Below are positions 14,012 through 21,980 of a stretch of 33,912 bases of DNA, in pieces. The position numbers and the translations under genes were made by a program. The stretch spans positions 1 to 33,912 of the forward strand of contig CAYRCG010000005.1 in assembly GCA_964422685.1 (NCBI GenBank). The letters are read 5' to 3'. The notes beneath the pieces are model-generated. The model made no database searches, was not told where the DNA came from, and saw nothing but the letters and a program-made list of their open reading frames with translations. How positions within the stretch are numbered: position 1 is the stretch's first letter; every line of letters begins with the position of its first letter. The stretch comes from Syntrophomonas sp964422685. Lineage in GTDB: Bacteria; Bacillota; Syntrophomonadia; Syntrophomonadales; Syntrophomonadaceae.

Positions 14012-14812
14012 ATGCTTGATTATTGTGCGGAAATATGGGATGAGGTCAGAAGTAGAAGGCCCTTGGTGCATTGCATTACCAATTATGTAACCGTAAATGA
14101 TGTAGCGAATATCATCCTGGCCGCCGGTGCTTCACCGGCTATGGTGGAACATCCGGCGGAAGCTATAGAATTTGCTCCTTTGGCCCAAGCCCTTTATTTT
14201 AATCTGGGTACCCTTACCGGGGAACAGGAAGCGGCGATGCTAGAGGGCAGGTGGGCTGCCGCCTCCCGGAGGGTTCCCCTAGTTCTCGATCCGGTGGCCT
14301 GCGGGGTGATCGGGCGCAAGGTTGGTCTAATAGAAAGAATGAAGTCATTGGGCAGAATCCAGGTATTGAAAGGAAACACCGCTGAAATGAAAAGTCTGGC
14401 CGGTTTAGCCGCACGGGCTATAGGGGTTGATTCTGTGGACAAGGGTGAAGGTTTGGAAGAAGCCTGTCTGCAATTGGCCATCAAAAATAGATTGGTTGCG
14501 GTTGGCACCGGGGAGATTGATGTTGTGGCTGAGGAAGACCGCTATGCGCGTATACACAACGGGACTCCGTTATTCCAAAGTATTACCGGTGCCGGTTGTA
14601 TGGCCGGGGGGGTAATAGCCTCCTGTGTGGCGGCGGCGCCGGAGGAAGCATGGTGGGCCAGTATAACCGGCTTATTAGCATTTAACCTGGCCGGAGAAAG
14701 GGCGGCTAGCCACTCGGGTAACCGCCCCGGTACTTTTCGCACCCTAATTTTTGACGAACTTTTCGTTCTAAAAGGTGAAGAGCTAGTGAGGGAAGGACGT
14801 GTGGAGTGTTAA
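14012..14812 (+). CDS. thiM: Hydroxyethylthiazole kinase
   Basis: ThiM phosphorylates 4-methyl-5-(2-hydroxyethyl)thiazole for thiamine salvage. Signatures in the 266-residue product are PLVHCITNYVTVNDVANIIL and GASPAMVEHPAEA near the N-terminus, LDPVACG, LKGNTAEM, and GAGCMAGGVIASCVA with the catalytic cysteine in the GAGC motif near 194-197. AAGGGGG precedes the ATG at 14012. The stop overlaps the thiE start by 7 bases. Its presence next to thiD and thiE, without thiC or thiG, points to salvage of both halves. Confidence 0.95.
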   Translation: MLDYCAEIWDEVRSRRPLVHCITNYVTVNDVANIILAAGASPAMVEHPAEAIEFAPLAQALYFNLGTLTGEQEAAMLEGRWAAASRRVPLVLDPVACGVIGRKVGLIERMKSLGRIQVLKGNTAEMKSLAGLAARAIGVDSVDKGEGLEEACLQLAIKNRLVAVGTGEIDVVAEEDRYARIHNGTPLFQSITGAGCMAGGVIASCVAAAPEEAWWASITGLLAFNLAGERAASHSGNRPGTFRTLIFDELFVLKGEELVREGRVEC

Positions 14813-15435
14813 AAACCGACTATTCCCTATATCTGGTTACTGAGCGCAGTCTCCTCCGGGGCCGCAACCTATTGGATGAGGTTAGAAAGGCGATCAAGGG
14901 TGGGGTGAGCATAGTGCAATTGCGAGAGAAGGAAGCCAGCAGCCGCGAGTTCTATGAATTGGCCCAGGCCCTGCAAAGGGAATTAAGAGGAGGAAGTGTT
15001 CCTCTATTGATTAATGATCGCCTAGATATTGCATTGGCAGTTGATGCTGATGGTTTACATCTGGGGCAGGATGATCTACCCTTGCCGGTCGCCCGGGCTT
15101 TATTAGGAGAGAAAAAGATTATAGGACTATCTGTCAATAACCGGGAAGAAGCTCGGGAGGGGGAAAGAATGGGAGCCGATTACTTAGGAATTTCACCGGT
15201 GTTTTCCACCCCCACCAAAGAAGATGCGCCCCCGCCTACGGGGCTAGAGTTCTTGCATAATTTGACTAGGGAAATCAAAATTCCCCTAGTAGCTATAGGT
15301 GGAATAAACCGGGCAAATCTGCAGATGATAAAGGAAACCGGAGTCGATGGGGCAGCCGTAGTATCGGCTTTAATGGGAAACGATGATATTGAAGGTGAGG
15401 CCAGAAGACTTAAACGATTATGGGACGAAGCGTAG
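14806..15435 (+). CDS. thiE: Thiamine phosphate synthase
   Basis: ThiE joins HMP-PP and thiazole phosphate to give thiamine monophosphate. The 209-residue TIM-barrel protein has VQLREKEASSREF, LLINDRLDIALAVDADGLHLGQDDLP, IIGLSVNN, GADYLGISPVFSTPTKEDAPP and VAIGGINRANL, covering the diphosphate and HMP sites. The GTG start at 14806 lies inside the end of thiM, with GAGGGAAGGA just before. It is the last gene of the operon; no clear terminator follows before the trpB2 promoter. Confidence 0.95.
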   Translation: MLKTDYSLYLVTERSLLRGRNLLDEVRKAIKGGVSIVQLREKEASSREFYELAQALQRELRGGSVPLLINDRLDIALAVDADGLHLGQDDLPLPVARALLGEKKIIGLSVNNREEAREGERMGADYLGISPVFSTPTKEDAPPPTGLEFLHNLTREIKIPLVAIGGINRANLQMIKETGVDGAAVVSALMGNDDIEGEARRLKRLWDEA

Positions 15436-15597
15436 TACACTAACTACGGCGCGGGAAACAATTTATACGGTCGCAACGGGTTTCTACGATAGAGAAAACA
15501 CTGATGACCCTGCTGCAAGGACTCCTTTTTGAAACATAGGGTTGCATAATTACCATTTTTCCGGCGGAATTACTGGTTAATTGATTTTTTTGGTTGC

Positions 15598-15626
15598 TTG
15601 TGAAAAGAGGTCTGCTATGCTAAAAT
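15598..15626 (+). promoter_or_regulatory. Sigma-A type promoter for trpB2
   Basis: TTGTGA (15598-15603) and TAAAAT (15621-15626) are 17 bp apart, with an extended TG before the -10 (15618-15619). The coding start is about 50 bases on. Confidence 0.6.
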
Positions 15627-15675
15627 ATAAAAGTCCTAGTAAAAAACAAATATCTGAGAGGAGAGATTAGTTGAG

Positions 15676-17037
15676 ATGAGTAGAGATGAGCTTACTAAGA
15701 TTATTTTGCCCGAAGAGAAGATTCCCAAATTCTGGTATAATATCCAGGCGGATATGCCTAATCCCCTGGAACCGGGATTGAACCCCCGCACCCATCAACC
15801 ACTTACTCCGGCGGACTTGGAACCTATATTCGCCCGCGAGTTGATTCAACAGGAAGTATCCCGGGAAAGATTTATCGAAATACCGGCGGAAATTCGGGAG
15901 CTTTACAAACAGTACCGACCCTCCCCGCTTTATAGGGCCCACGGCTTGGAAAAAGCATTAGGGACAAACAGCCGTATTTATTATAAATACGAGGGATCAA
16001 GCCCGGTGGGAAGCCATAAGTTTAATACGGCTTTACCCCAGGTTTATTATAACAAGATACAGGGTATCAAAAGGGTAAGCACAGAAACCGGTGCAGGCCA
16101 ATGGGGTACCGCTTTATCTTTAGCTTGCCGGCACTTCGGCCTGGAAGCCATGGTTTACATGGTAAAGGTTAGCTATTACCAGAAGCCCTATCGACGCTCG
16201 GTAATGGAGTTATATGGGGGGCATTGCGTGCCTAGCCCCAGCGAACTCACCGAAAGTGGGCGTAAGGCCTTGGCTGAGAATCCGGATACACCGGGTAGTT
16301 TGGCCATTGCTATCAGTGAAGCAGTAGAAGATGCAGTTACCCGGGATGATACTAACTACTCCTTGGGTAGTGTCTTAAACCACGTTTGTCTGCATCAAAG
16401 CGTTATCGGCCAGGAAGTTAAAATGCAGATGGAAATGGCAGATGATTATCCGGATATAGTTATCGGTTGTTGCGGCGGCGGCAGTAATTTTGCCGGCATA
16501 GCCTTCCCTTTCATTCCAGATAAATTAGCAGGCAAGAATGTTCGTCTCATTGCAGTAGAACCGACTGCTTGCCCTACTCTCACCAAGGGGGTTTATGCTT
16601 ATGATTACGGCGATGTAGCCGGTTTCACCCCCCTTATGAAAATGTATACTCTGGGCCATGATTTTATGCCCTCGGGAATTCACGCAGGGGGTTTGCGCTA
16701 TCATGGGAGTTCGCCTTTAGTCAGCCGCTTATATCATGATGGACTAATTGAAGCCGTGGCGGTTAAACAGAATCCGACCTTTGAGGCAGCGTTACTTTTC
16801 GCCCGGACGGAGAGCATAGTGCCGGCACCCGAATCGGCTCATGCTATTCGTACTGCCATAGACGAAGCCCTAAAAGCCAATGAAGAAGGGATTTCCCGTG
16901 CCATTGTCTTTAATTTGAGCGGGCATGGGCATCTGGACCTATTCTCTTATGATAAGTACCTTTCCGGGGAAACGGAAGATGTGGAATTCTCTGATGGCGA
17001 ATTGCAGGAAAGCCTAAAGACCCTGCCCCAGATATAG
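15676..17037 (+). CDS. Tryptophan synthase beta-like enzyme (TrpB2 type)
   Basis: This PLP enzyme has the TrpB2 layout of 453 residues, longer than the ~400 of TrpB1, with an extended N-terminus (PKFWYNIQADMPNPLEPGLNP). The PLP lysine is K115 in GSHKFNTAL, and the catalytic glutamate is E137 in TETGAGQWG. The phosphate loop is GCCGGGSNFAG, and AGGLRYHG and FNLSGHGH lie near the C-terminus. TrpB2 proteins convert indole and serine to tryptophan and usually do not pair with TrpA. No other trp gene is in the window. The ATG at 15676 follows GAGAGGAGAG at 15656-15665. It has its own promoter and terminator, so it is monocistronic and may serve indole rescue. Confidence 0.92.
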   Translation: MSRDELTKIILPEEKIPKFWYNIQADMPNPLEPGLNPRTHQPLTPADLEPIFARELIQQEVSRERFIEIPAEIRELYKQYRPSPLYRAHGLEKALGTNSRIYYKYEGSSPVGSHKFNTALPQVYYNKIQGIKRVSTETGAGQWGTALSLACRHFGLEAMVYMVKVSYYQKPYRRSVMELYGGHCVPSPSELTESGRKALAENPDTPGSLAIAISEAVEDAVTRDDTNYSLGSVLNHVCLHQSVIGQEVKMQMEMADDYPDIVIGCCGGGSNFAGIAFPFIPDKLAGKNVRLIAVEPTACPTLTKGVYAYDYGDVAGFTPLMKMYTLGHDFMPSGIHAGGLRYHGSSPLVSRLYHDGLIEAVAVKQNPTFEAALLFARTESIVPAPESAHAIRTAIDEALKANEEGISRAIVFNLSGHGHLDLFSYDKYLSGETEDVEFSDGELQESLKTLPQI

Positions 17038-17064
17038 GGCGGGGAGTGCCAAGACGCTAAGTTG

Positions 17065-17105
17065 AGCCGGGGATAGCTGATAATAACAGCCATCCCCGGC
17101 TTTTT
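17065..17105 (+). terminator. Rho-independent terminator after trpB2
   Basis: agccggggat plus agctg (17065-17079) pairs with acagc plus atccccggct (17086-17101), with small internal mismatch, and a TTTTT run ends near 17105. Confidence 0.88.
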
Positions 17106-17161
17106 GATAACCGGAAACCGATACTTACATTATGTTTCCCGGCGGGCTATAGAGGGGTAGT

Positions 17162-17848
17162 ATGCTAAATAAGCGTTTGTTAGCCATAAGTGATAGCGTA
17201 ATCAGAGGAGGGGCAGTCGCAGACATCGGTGCTGACCATGGCCTATTGACTTTGTTTTTGCTAGAAAATCACATCGTCCCCAGGGTTATTGCTAGCGAGG
17301 TGAAAGAAGGACCATTCGCACGGCTAAAACAGGCGATTAAGCCAAGCCCGTTTTCCGAACAGGTGGATTTGCGCCTGGGGGACGGTCTCGAAGTATTGGC
17401 GCCGGGGGAGGTTGCTACCGTCATAATTGCCGGTATGGGCGGCGATAATACCGCAGAAATATTGGCGCGCAGATGGGAACATTCATCCACCTACAGGAGA
17501 TTTATTTTCCAGCCTATGAGCAAGGCGGATGTACTGCGCGGTGGGCTTTCCCGCCAAGGTTGGCCTATATTGGAGGAAAAACTAGTGGAGGAACAAGGAC
17601 GGATTTATTCAATTATCAGTTCTTGTTCCGGGGATGAACCTTATGCATTAAACCTCCTGGAACTTGAATTAGGGCCCATCATATTGCGCAGCGATAGCCC
17701 ATTGCGGAAACGCTTCCTGCAAAACCATATGGAAAAATATCGCCGGGTTTACCGGAGTTTATGCCAATCAGAGACTGTTGCGAAAAAGAACCTAAAAGAA
17801 TACGAAGAAAGAATTACGGGACTGGAGGACATTATCCATGGAAATTAG
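17162..17848 (+). CDS. trmK: tRNA (adenine22-N1)-methyltransferase
   Basis: TrmK uses S-adenosylmethionine to methylate N1 of A22 in tRNA. The 228-residue product has the N-terminal Rossmann domain with VADIGADHGLLTLFLL (motif I, 19-34), LRLGDGLEVL and the family-specific VIIAGMGGDNTAEIL. FQPMSKADVLRG follows, then a C-terminal coiled-coil-like helical hairpin (~180-225). The ATG at 17162 follows GAGGGG. The Nif3-like gene starts 11 bases inside its 3' end, the classic trmK-DUF34 pair seen across Firmicutes. Confidence 0.92.
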   Translation: MLNKRLLAISDSVIRGGAVADIGADHGLLTLFLLENHIVPRVIASEVKEGPFARLKQAIKPSPFSEQVDLRLGDGLEVLAPGEVATVIIAGMGGDNTAEILARRWEHSSTYRRFIFQPMSKADVLRGGLSRQGWPILEEKLVEEQGRIYSIISSCSGDEPYALNLLELELGPIILRSDSPLRKRFLQNHMEKYRRVYRSLCQSETVAKKNLKEYEERITGLEDIIHGN

Positions 17849-18953
17849 GGTAAAAGATATTATTGACCTGATGGAAGAGCACTTTCCGCCTTGGCTAGCC
17901 GAAGCCTGGGATAATAGCGGTCTGCAGATGGGTGCGGCAAGCAAGGCGGTTAAGAAGGTGGGCGTGGCCCTAGATATGGATGAAAACATCCTCGGACAGG
18001 CTTTAAAGCTAAAGCTGGATATGGTAATTACCCATCACCCGCTGTTTTTTAATCCTATTAAGCAAATAGATTACAAATCACCGCTAGGTCGCTTAATCTG
18101 TGGGATAATTCAAGCCGGCATCAGCGTATATGCGGCCCACAGCAACCTGGATGCCGCAGAAAAAGGCCTTAATCAGGTTTTAGCGGAAATATTGGGCTTG
18201 CAAGGCATCACCACCTTGGGGAACTCTAAGAAAGAGGAACTATATAAATTGGTGGTTTTTGTTCCCGCAAGCCATAGTGAGGAAGTGCGGCGGGCTATTA
18301 ACGGAGCCGGGGCTGGTTATATCGGCAAATACTCCGATTGTAGTTTTCGGACGCGGGGGATAGGCACTTTCCGGCCGGGCGTCGGAACCCGGCCATACCT
18401 AGGGCGAGAGGGGGAACTTGAAGAAGCCGATGAATTCAGATTGGAAACTGTCGTAAGGAAACGGGAACTATCCCCCGTGCTCCAAGCCATGCAGGAAGCC
18501 CATCCCTACGAAGAAATTGCTTTTGACCTTTTTCGCTTGGAACAAACAGGGATGAATTTCAGTATGGGAAGACGCGGCCACTTACCTGGGGTAACCAAGC
18601 TGGGAGATTATGCCCGCCGGGTAAAAGAAATCTTGGGCTTAGATGCGGTTCGGGTGGTGGGCGATTTGAATAAGACTATAAATGAAGTAGCTGTAATCAG
18701 TGGCTCCGGCGCTAGCTTAATCCCGGAAATAAGCCGGGAAGGGGTGGGGCTTTTGATAACCGGCGATATTAAATATCACGAAGCCCGAGATGCAGAGGCC
18801 CTTGGTTTAGCCCTTATAGATGCCGGTCATCAGGGAACAGAGGAGATAGTCGCGGGCTATCTTAGTCGTCTTCTGCAAGAAGAATGTGGAAAACGTGATA
18901 TGAAAGTAGACTTTGTTGCCCTTTATTCCGGCCCTTGCTTCCGGCACCTATAA
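17838..18953 (+). CDS. Nif3-like dinuclear metal centre hexameric protein (DUF34, YqfO-like)
   Basis: This 371-residue member of the NIF3/DUF34 family has a PII-like insertion in the middle (~125-230), as in YqfO. Metal-binding residues are visible in ITHHPLFF (H66, H67), AAHSNLDAAEKGLN (H101, D105) and the C-terminal DAGHQGTEE (His and Glu). The family forms toroidal hexamers. A role in tetrahydrofolate/GTP-cyclohydrolase-type chemistry or metal handling has been proposed, but no reaction is settled. The ATG at 17838 overlaps trmK by 11 bases and the two are surely cotranscribed. The usual last motif is GHYxxE; here it reads GHQGTE. Confidence 0.9.
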   Translation: MEIRVKDIIDLMEEHFPPWLAEAWDNSGLQMGAASKAVKKVGVALDMDENILGQALKLKLDMVITHHPLFFNPIKQIDYKSPLGRLICGIIQAGISVYAAHSNLDAAEKGLNQVLAEILGLQGITTLGNSKKEELYKLVVFVPASHSEEVRRAINGAGAGYIGKYSDCSFRTRGIGTFRPGVGTRPYLGREGELEEADEFRLETVVRKRELSPVLQAMQEAHPYEEIAFDLFRLEQTGMNFSMGRRGHLPGVTKLGDYARRVKEILGLDAVRVVGDLNKTINEVAVISGSGASLIPEISREGVGLLITGDIKYHEARDAEALGLALIDAGHQGTEEIVAGYLSRLLQEECGKRDMKVDFVALYSGPCFRHL

Positions 18954-19093
18954 TTTTATTAAACCCGTCTGCCTTGCCGGTTTGCATTACTACCAAAATG
19001 CCGATAGAGGCAATCAAAAAAAGGATTATAGTCGGCGATGTAGAATAGAAACATTTAGAAAAAGGAAAAGCTTGCAAGTAGAGGGGAATTAGG

Positions 19094-20116
19094 ATGCTTA
19101 AGATTAAAACAAGCAATTTGAAACCCGGAATAAAACTCGGTAAAGATATATACTCCTATGATTCCCAGCTCTTATTAGCTAGCGGCACTACCCTTACGCA
19201 GGAGCACTTGGATAGTTTCGACCGCAGAAACATTGCAGAAGTATTCATCAGGGATGAATCCCCCCGCATGAAACCGCAACGCGATTTCGAAGAGGTTTAC
19301 CAGGATACGCTGGATGTAGTTAAATCGTTTATGGTGGGGGCTATGCTTGGAGGTTCCCTAGATGTCGAGGAGCTGGATATTATAGTAGGCTTGCTAAAAG
19401 AACAGGTTTACGATGCCATCGATTTGTTTCGGCAGATAAGGCTTATGAAAGACAAGGGGGAATACCTTTATACCCATTCGATAAATGTTTCTCTCCTGTG
19501 CATAATGATAGGCAAATGGCTGAAATGCGATAGTCGTACGATTGCCGAACTAGGGATGGCAGGACTCCTGCACGATTTAGGCAAAGTCTTTATCGAAAAC
19601 GAAATACTCAATAAACCGGGAAAATTAACGGACAAGGAATACGAAAGGATAAAAAGACATACGGTACTGGGGTATAATTATATCTCTCAAAACCCCGGCA
19701 TGAGTCCCGAAGTAGCTAAAGCTGCCTTGATGCACCACGAAAGGATAGACGGATCGGGTTATCCCTCGGGACTAAGGGGCGAAATGAATTTTTATGCAGC
19801 GGTGGTGGCGGTAGCAGATGTTTTTGATGCCATCACATCTGCCCATTCCTATGCCGATAAAAGGTCACCTTACTCGGCTGCTGAGATATTATGGCAGGAA
19901 TCATTCGGCAAGCTTGACGCCAAGATTAGTAAGGTGTTCTATGATAAGATTACTAATTTTTATGTGGGCAATAAGGTTTTGCTGAGCAATGGAAAAGAGG
20001 GGCTGGTGATTTTTGCAGATCCTTCCCTGCCTACTCGCCCGATAGTGATGGTGGAGGATGAATTCTATAATTTAGCCACTGACCGTACTATTAGTATTTT
20101 GGATATTATCGATTAG
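19094..20116 (+). CDS. HD-GYP domain c-di-GMP phosphodiesterase
   Basis: The 340-residue soluble protein has a short N-terminal beta-rich region (KPGIKLGKDIYSYDSQLLLASGTTLTQEHL, 11-40) and a full HD-GYP domain. Visible elements are YTHSINVSLL (126-135), LLHDLGK (158-164), RHTVLGYN (188-195), HHERIDGSGYP (214-224) and VVAVADVFDAITS. HD-GYP enzymes degrade cyclic di-GMP to pGpG and GMP. There is no receiver or membrane segment, so it is a free-standing cytoplasmic enzyme with an unknown input. The ATG at 19094 follows AGAGGGGA at 19080-19087. It appears monocistronic. The family assignment is firm; the substrate is inferred from the intact motif. Confidence 0.92.
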   Translation: MLKIKTSNLKPGIKLGKDIYSYDSQLLLASGTTLTQEHLDSFDRRNIAEVFIRDESPRMKPQRDFEEVYQDTLDVVKSFMVGAMLGGSLDVEELDIIVGLLKEQVYDAIDLFRQIRLMKDKGEYLYTHSINVSLLCIMIGKWLKCDSRTIAELGMAGLLHDLGKVFIENEILNKPGKLTDKEYERIKRHTVLGYNYISQNPGMSPEVAKAALMHHERIDGSGYPSGLRGEMNFYAAVVAVADVFDAITSAHSYADKRSPYSAAEILWQESFGKLDAKISKVFYDKITNFYVGNKVLLSNGKEGLVIFADPSLPTRPIVMVEDEFYNLATDRTISILDIID

Positions 20117-20229
20117 ACTAGGCTGTTAAAGACCGGTGTAACGGCTTTGTATGCATAAAAACAGCGGATAAATGGAAGAATGAAAATATTCCAAGTGTCT
20201 TTCGTCTTCGGTTATTCCGGACGTCTTCG

Positions 20230-20257
20230 GTCATTGTGAGCGTAACGAGGAATCTTT
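20230..20257. repeat. GTCATTG...GAGGAATCTT dispersed repeat copy
   Basis: gtcattgtgagcgtaacgaggaatctt belongs to the same family as 11335-11367 and 2613-2641. It is the only recognisable item in the intergenic stretch 20117-20380. Confidence 0.6.
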
Positions 20258-20452
20258 AACTTTTCATAGGTGGTTGAGGAAGCCTAGGTTTATAGGGATT
20301 CTCCGGCAAAATACTCTTTTGGCAATAAAGACAAGCATTGTTCCCAATTTCTCAAGAAAAATAATAAAAATATTGTTACAATTGCAGGAATTACCGAACT
20401 TTTGCGGAATGAATGATAAATATGGTTAAAATAATTTAAGGGAGGACTATGC

Positions 20453-20785
20453 GTGAACAAATCAGAACTGGTTAAATCTCTGGCCGAAAAAGCTGAAATC
20501 ACCCAAAAGGATGCTGCAAAAGTATTGGATGCTTTGGTAGATAGTATTCAAGAAGCCTTGGCCGCCGGTGAAAAAGTGCAAATTATTGGTTTCGGCAGTT
20601 TTGAAGTCCGTGATCGCAAAGAAAGAAAGGTTATTAGCCCGGCAACACGGAAAGAAATAACGGTTCCTGCAACTAAGGTTCCGGCGTTTAAACCGGGTAA
20701 ATCACTCAAAGAGGCGGTAGCCGTTAAGAAAAAAGCTACTGCAACCAAGGGTGGCGGCAGAAAAAAGCCAGCCAAAAAGAAATAG
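20453..20785 (+). CDS. hup: HU family DNA-binding protein with lysine-rich tail
   Basis: HU bends and compacts DNA as a dimer. Residues 1-91 are a standard HU: NKSELVKSLAEKAEITQKDA, GFGSFEVRDRKERK, a beta arm with NP-like PATRKEITVPATKVPAFKPGKSLK. Residues 92-110 form an added basic tail (KKKATATKGGGRKKPAKKK), so the protein is 110 residues rather than ~90. Such tails resemble eukaryotic H1 or mycobacterial HU and should raise DNA affinity. The GTG start at 20453 follows GGGAGGA at 20440-20446; an out-of-frame ATG at 20449 sits just before it. A possible promoter (ttgcgg 20402, taaaat 20427, spacing 19) lies upstream. Confidence 0.95.
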   Translation: MNKSELVKSLAEKAEITQKDAAKVLDALVDSIQEALAAGEKVQIIGFGSFEVRDRKERKVISPATRKEITVPATKVPAFKPGKSLKEAVAVKKKATATKGGGRKKPAKKK

Positions 20786-20836
20786 AAAAACGGGCCAAAA
20801 TGAATAAAAGTGAAGTCAAAAATAGTATACGAATAA

Positions 20837-20864
20837 AAAAGGGGCATAAGATATGCCCCTTTTG
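20837..20864. terminator. Bidirectional terminator between hup and rnpB
   Basis: aaaaggggcata (20837-20848) pairs with tatgcccctttt (20852-20863) around a three-base loop. It has a T-run on the plus strand for hup and an A-tract that becomes a T-run on the minus strand for rnpB. Confidence 0.9.
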
Positions 20865-20898
20865 CTCGGTGTGCCCGTTTCCAGTAATGGTTTAAAAA

Positions 20899-21258
20899 GC
20901 AAGTAAATCTATAAGCGGAGTTCTGTATTAGATAGTCATCTATCTGGGATAGCAGTTACCTGCTAACTCAAGCGACCTAACCCGGGAATGAGACGGGCCG
21001 TCCCTTTATCCCCTATTCGGTCTTGCTCCGGGTGGGGTTTGCCGGGCCATTCAGTCGCCTGAATGCCGGTGAGCTCTTACCTCACCTTTCCACCCTTACC
21101 CCGCACCCAGAAAGGCCCAAGCCTTTCTGAATATTGGGCGGTTTGTTTCTGTGGCACTATCCTTAGGGTCGCCCCCACTGGATGTTATCCAGCACCCTGC
21201 CCTATGGAGCTCCGACTTTCCTCAGGCAATAATGCCTGCGACTATCTGATTTACTTGC
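20899..21258 (-). ncRNA. rnpB: RNase P RNA, bacterial class A
   Basis: Read on the minus strand, the stretch begins with gcaagtaaatc and ends with gatttacttgc, which pair as helix P1 (11 bp). Inside come the universal landmarks gaggaaagtc (CR-I) and gggtgctggataacatccag. These are followed by gtgccacagaaacaaaccgcc, ggggtaagggtggaaaggtg with gtaagagctcaccgg, and acagaactccgcttata at the 3' side. The last two carry the catalytic CR-II to CR-V elements. The order fits class A, as in Clostridia, rather than Bacillus class B. It is the catalytic RNA for tRNA 5' maturation. An open frame of 112 codons on the opposite strand is an artefact. Confidence 0.95.
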
Positions 21259-21281
21259 CTTTTTGCCTAGATTCAACGATC

Positions 21282-21310
21282 ATTATAATAGCTATAATGA
21301 TAATTGTAAA
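21282..21310 (-). promoter_or_regulatory. Promoter of rnpB
   Basis: On the minus strand TTTACA (21310-21305) and a perfect TATAAT (21287-21282) are 17 bp apart. This puts the transcript start within about 15 bases of the P1 helix. Confidence 0.8.
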
Positions 21311-21499
21311 GTATACGCGAATTTCCGGTTTATTTGAAAAATCTTTTTTAAAAAGCAGGAAAAAATCATTTTTCATAGAATATCTTTATAGATATAACTA
21401 GGGATAAATAGCCGGATACCAAAGGCGAAATTATAATGGTTGTTTAGGCAATTTGTAGATTAGGGCGGGCAGGTAGATAATAAGATCAGATTAAGTTTC

Positions 21500-21528
21500 T
21501 TGTCTTACACGGTATTAAGTATTAAAAT
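21500..21528 (+). promoter_or_regulatory. Likely promoter of the small membrane protein gene
   Basis: TTGTCT (21500-21505) and TAAAAT (21523-21528) are 17 bp apart, with the ribosome binding site 22 bases downstream. Confidence 0.5.
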
Positions 21529-21562
21529 ATTAGGTAAAAGATAATAAAGAGGAGGTGAAAGG

Positions 21563-21889
21563 GTGTTAGCAGTATTCGGATCAGCGGGCGCGGGACACGG
21601 AATTTGGGCGAATCCCCTGGTGGTACTTGCCATAGTTGCACTAACAATCTATGTATTCGTGAAATTTTGTAGTTGGGCAAAGAGTCATCAACTATCAGCC
21701 GGAGCCAAAAAAATGGTGTTTATCATTACCGGAGTGGGCTTGATAGTTTTTAACCTATTATATGCCAGAGGAAACACTTTGGTCCACGAAAGTGGCGATT
21801 GGAGCGGAGCTAGTATAGCATTAGTATCATCTTTATTATGGGTATTCATTTTTGCTTATGCCTTGATGGCGGAGACAAAAACGGAATAA
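21563..21889 (+). CDS. Small membrane protein of unknown function, three predicted helices
   Basis: I do not recognise this 108-residue protein. It has three clear hydrophobic segments near residues 17-36 (PLVVLAIVALTIYVFVKF), 50-68 (VFIITGVGLIVFNLLYA) and 83-103 (ASIALVSSLLWVFIFAYAL). Short loops join them, with a basic stretch (KSHQLSAGAKK) between the first two. The N-terminus is rich in Gly and Ala, without a signal-peptide cleavage site that I can see. The GTG at 21563 follows GAGGAGGTGAAAG at 21549-21561, a strong site. It has its own promoter and terminator. The RACo-like gene begins about 90 bases after the stop. Confidence 0.8.
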   Translation: MLAVFGSAGAGHGIWANPLVVLAIVALTIYVFVKFCSWAKSHQLSAGAKKMVFIITGVGLIVFNLLYARGNTLVHESGDWSGASIALVSSLLWVFIFAYALMAETKTE

Positions 21890-21903
21890 TATAAGTATTA
21901 GTT

Positions 21904-21934
21904 GGCGGCTCTAAGCCGCCTTTTTCTTTTTTTT
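21904..21934 (+). terminator. Rho-independent terminator
   Basis: ggcggct (21904-21910) pairs with agccgcc (21914-21920) around a three-base loop and is followed by a long T-rich run to 21934. Confidence 0.9.
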
Positions 21935-21980
21935 AGATTATGGCTGATTCTTAAAAATTACGGACGGTAGGTGTCGGGCG

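Noticed and set aside
18862..19116. 84-codon minus-strand frame with a hydrophobic stretch between the Nif3-like and HD-GYP genes
   Set aside because: It overlaps both flanking genes, has no clear ribosome binding site or family resemblance, and is probably chance.
21063..21401. 112-codon open frame on the plus strand
   Set aside because: It is antisense to the RNase P RNA, has no ribosome binding site, and its codons reflect rnpB helices.
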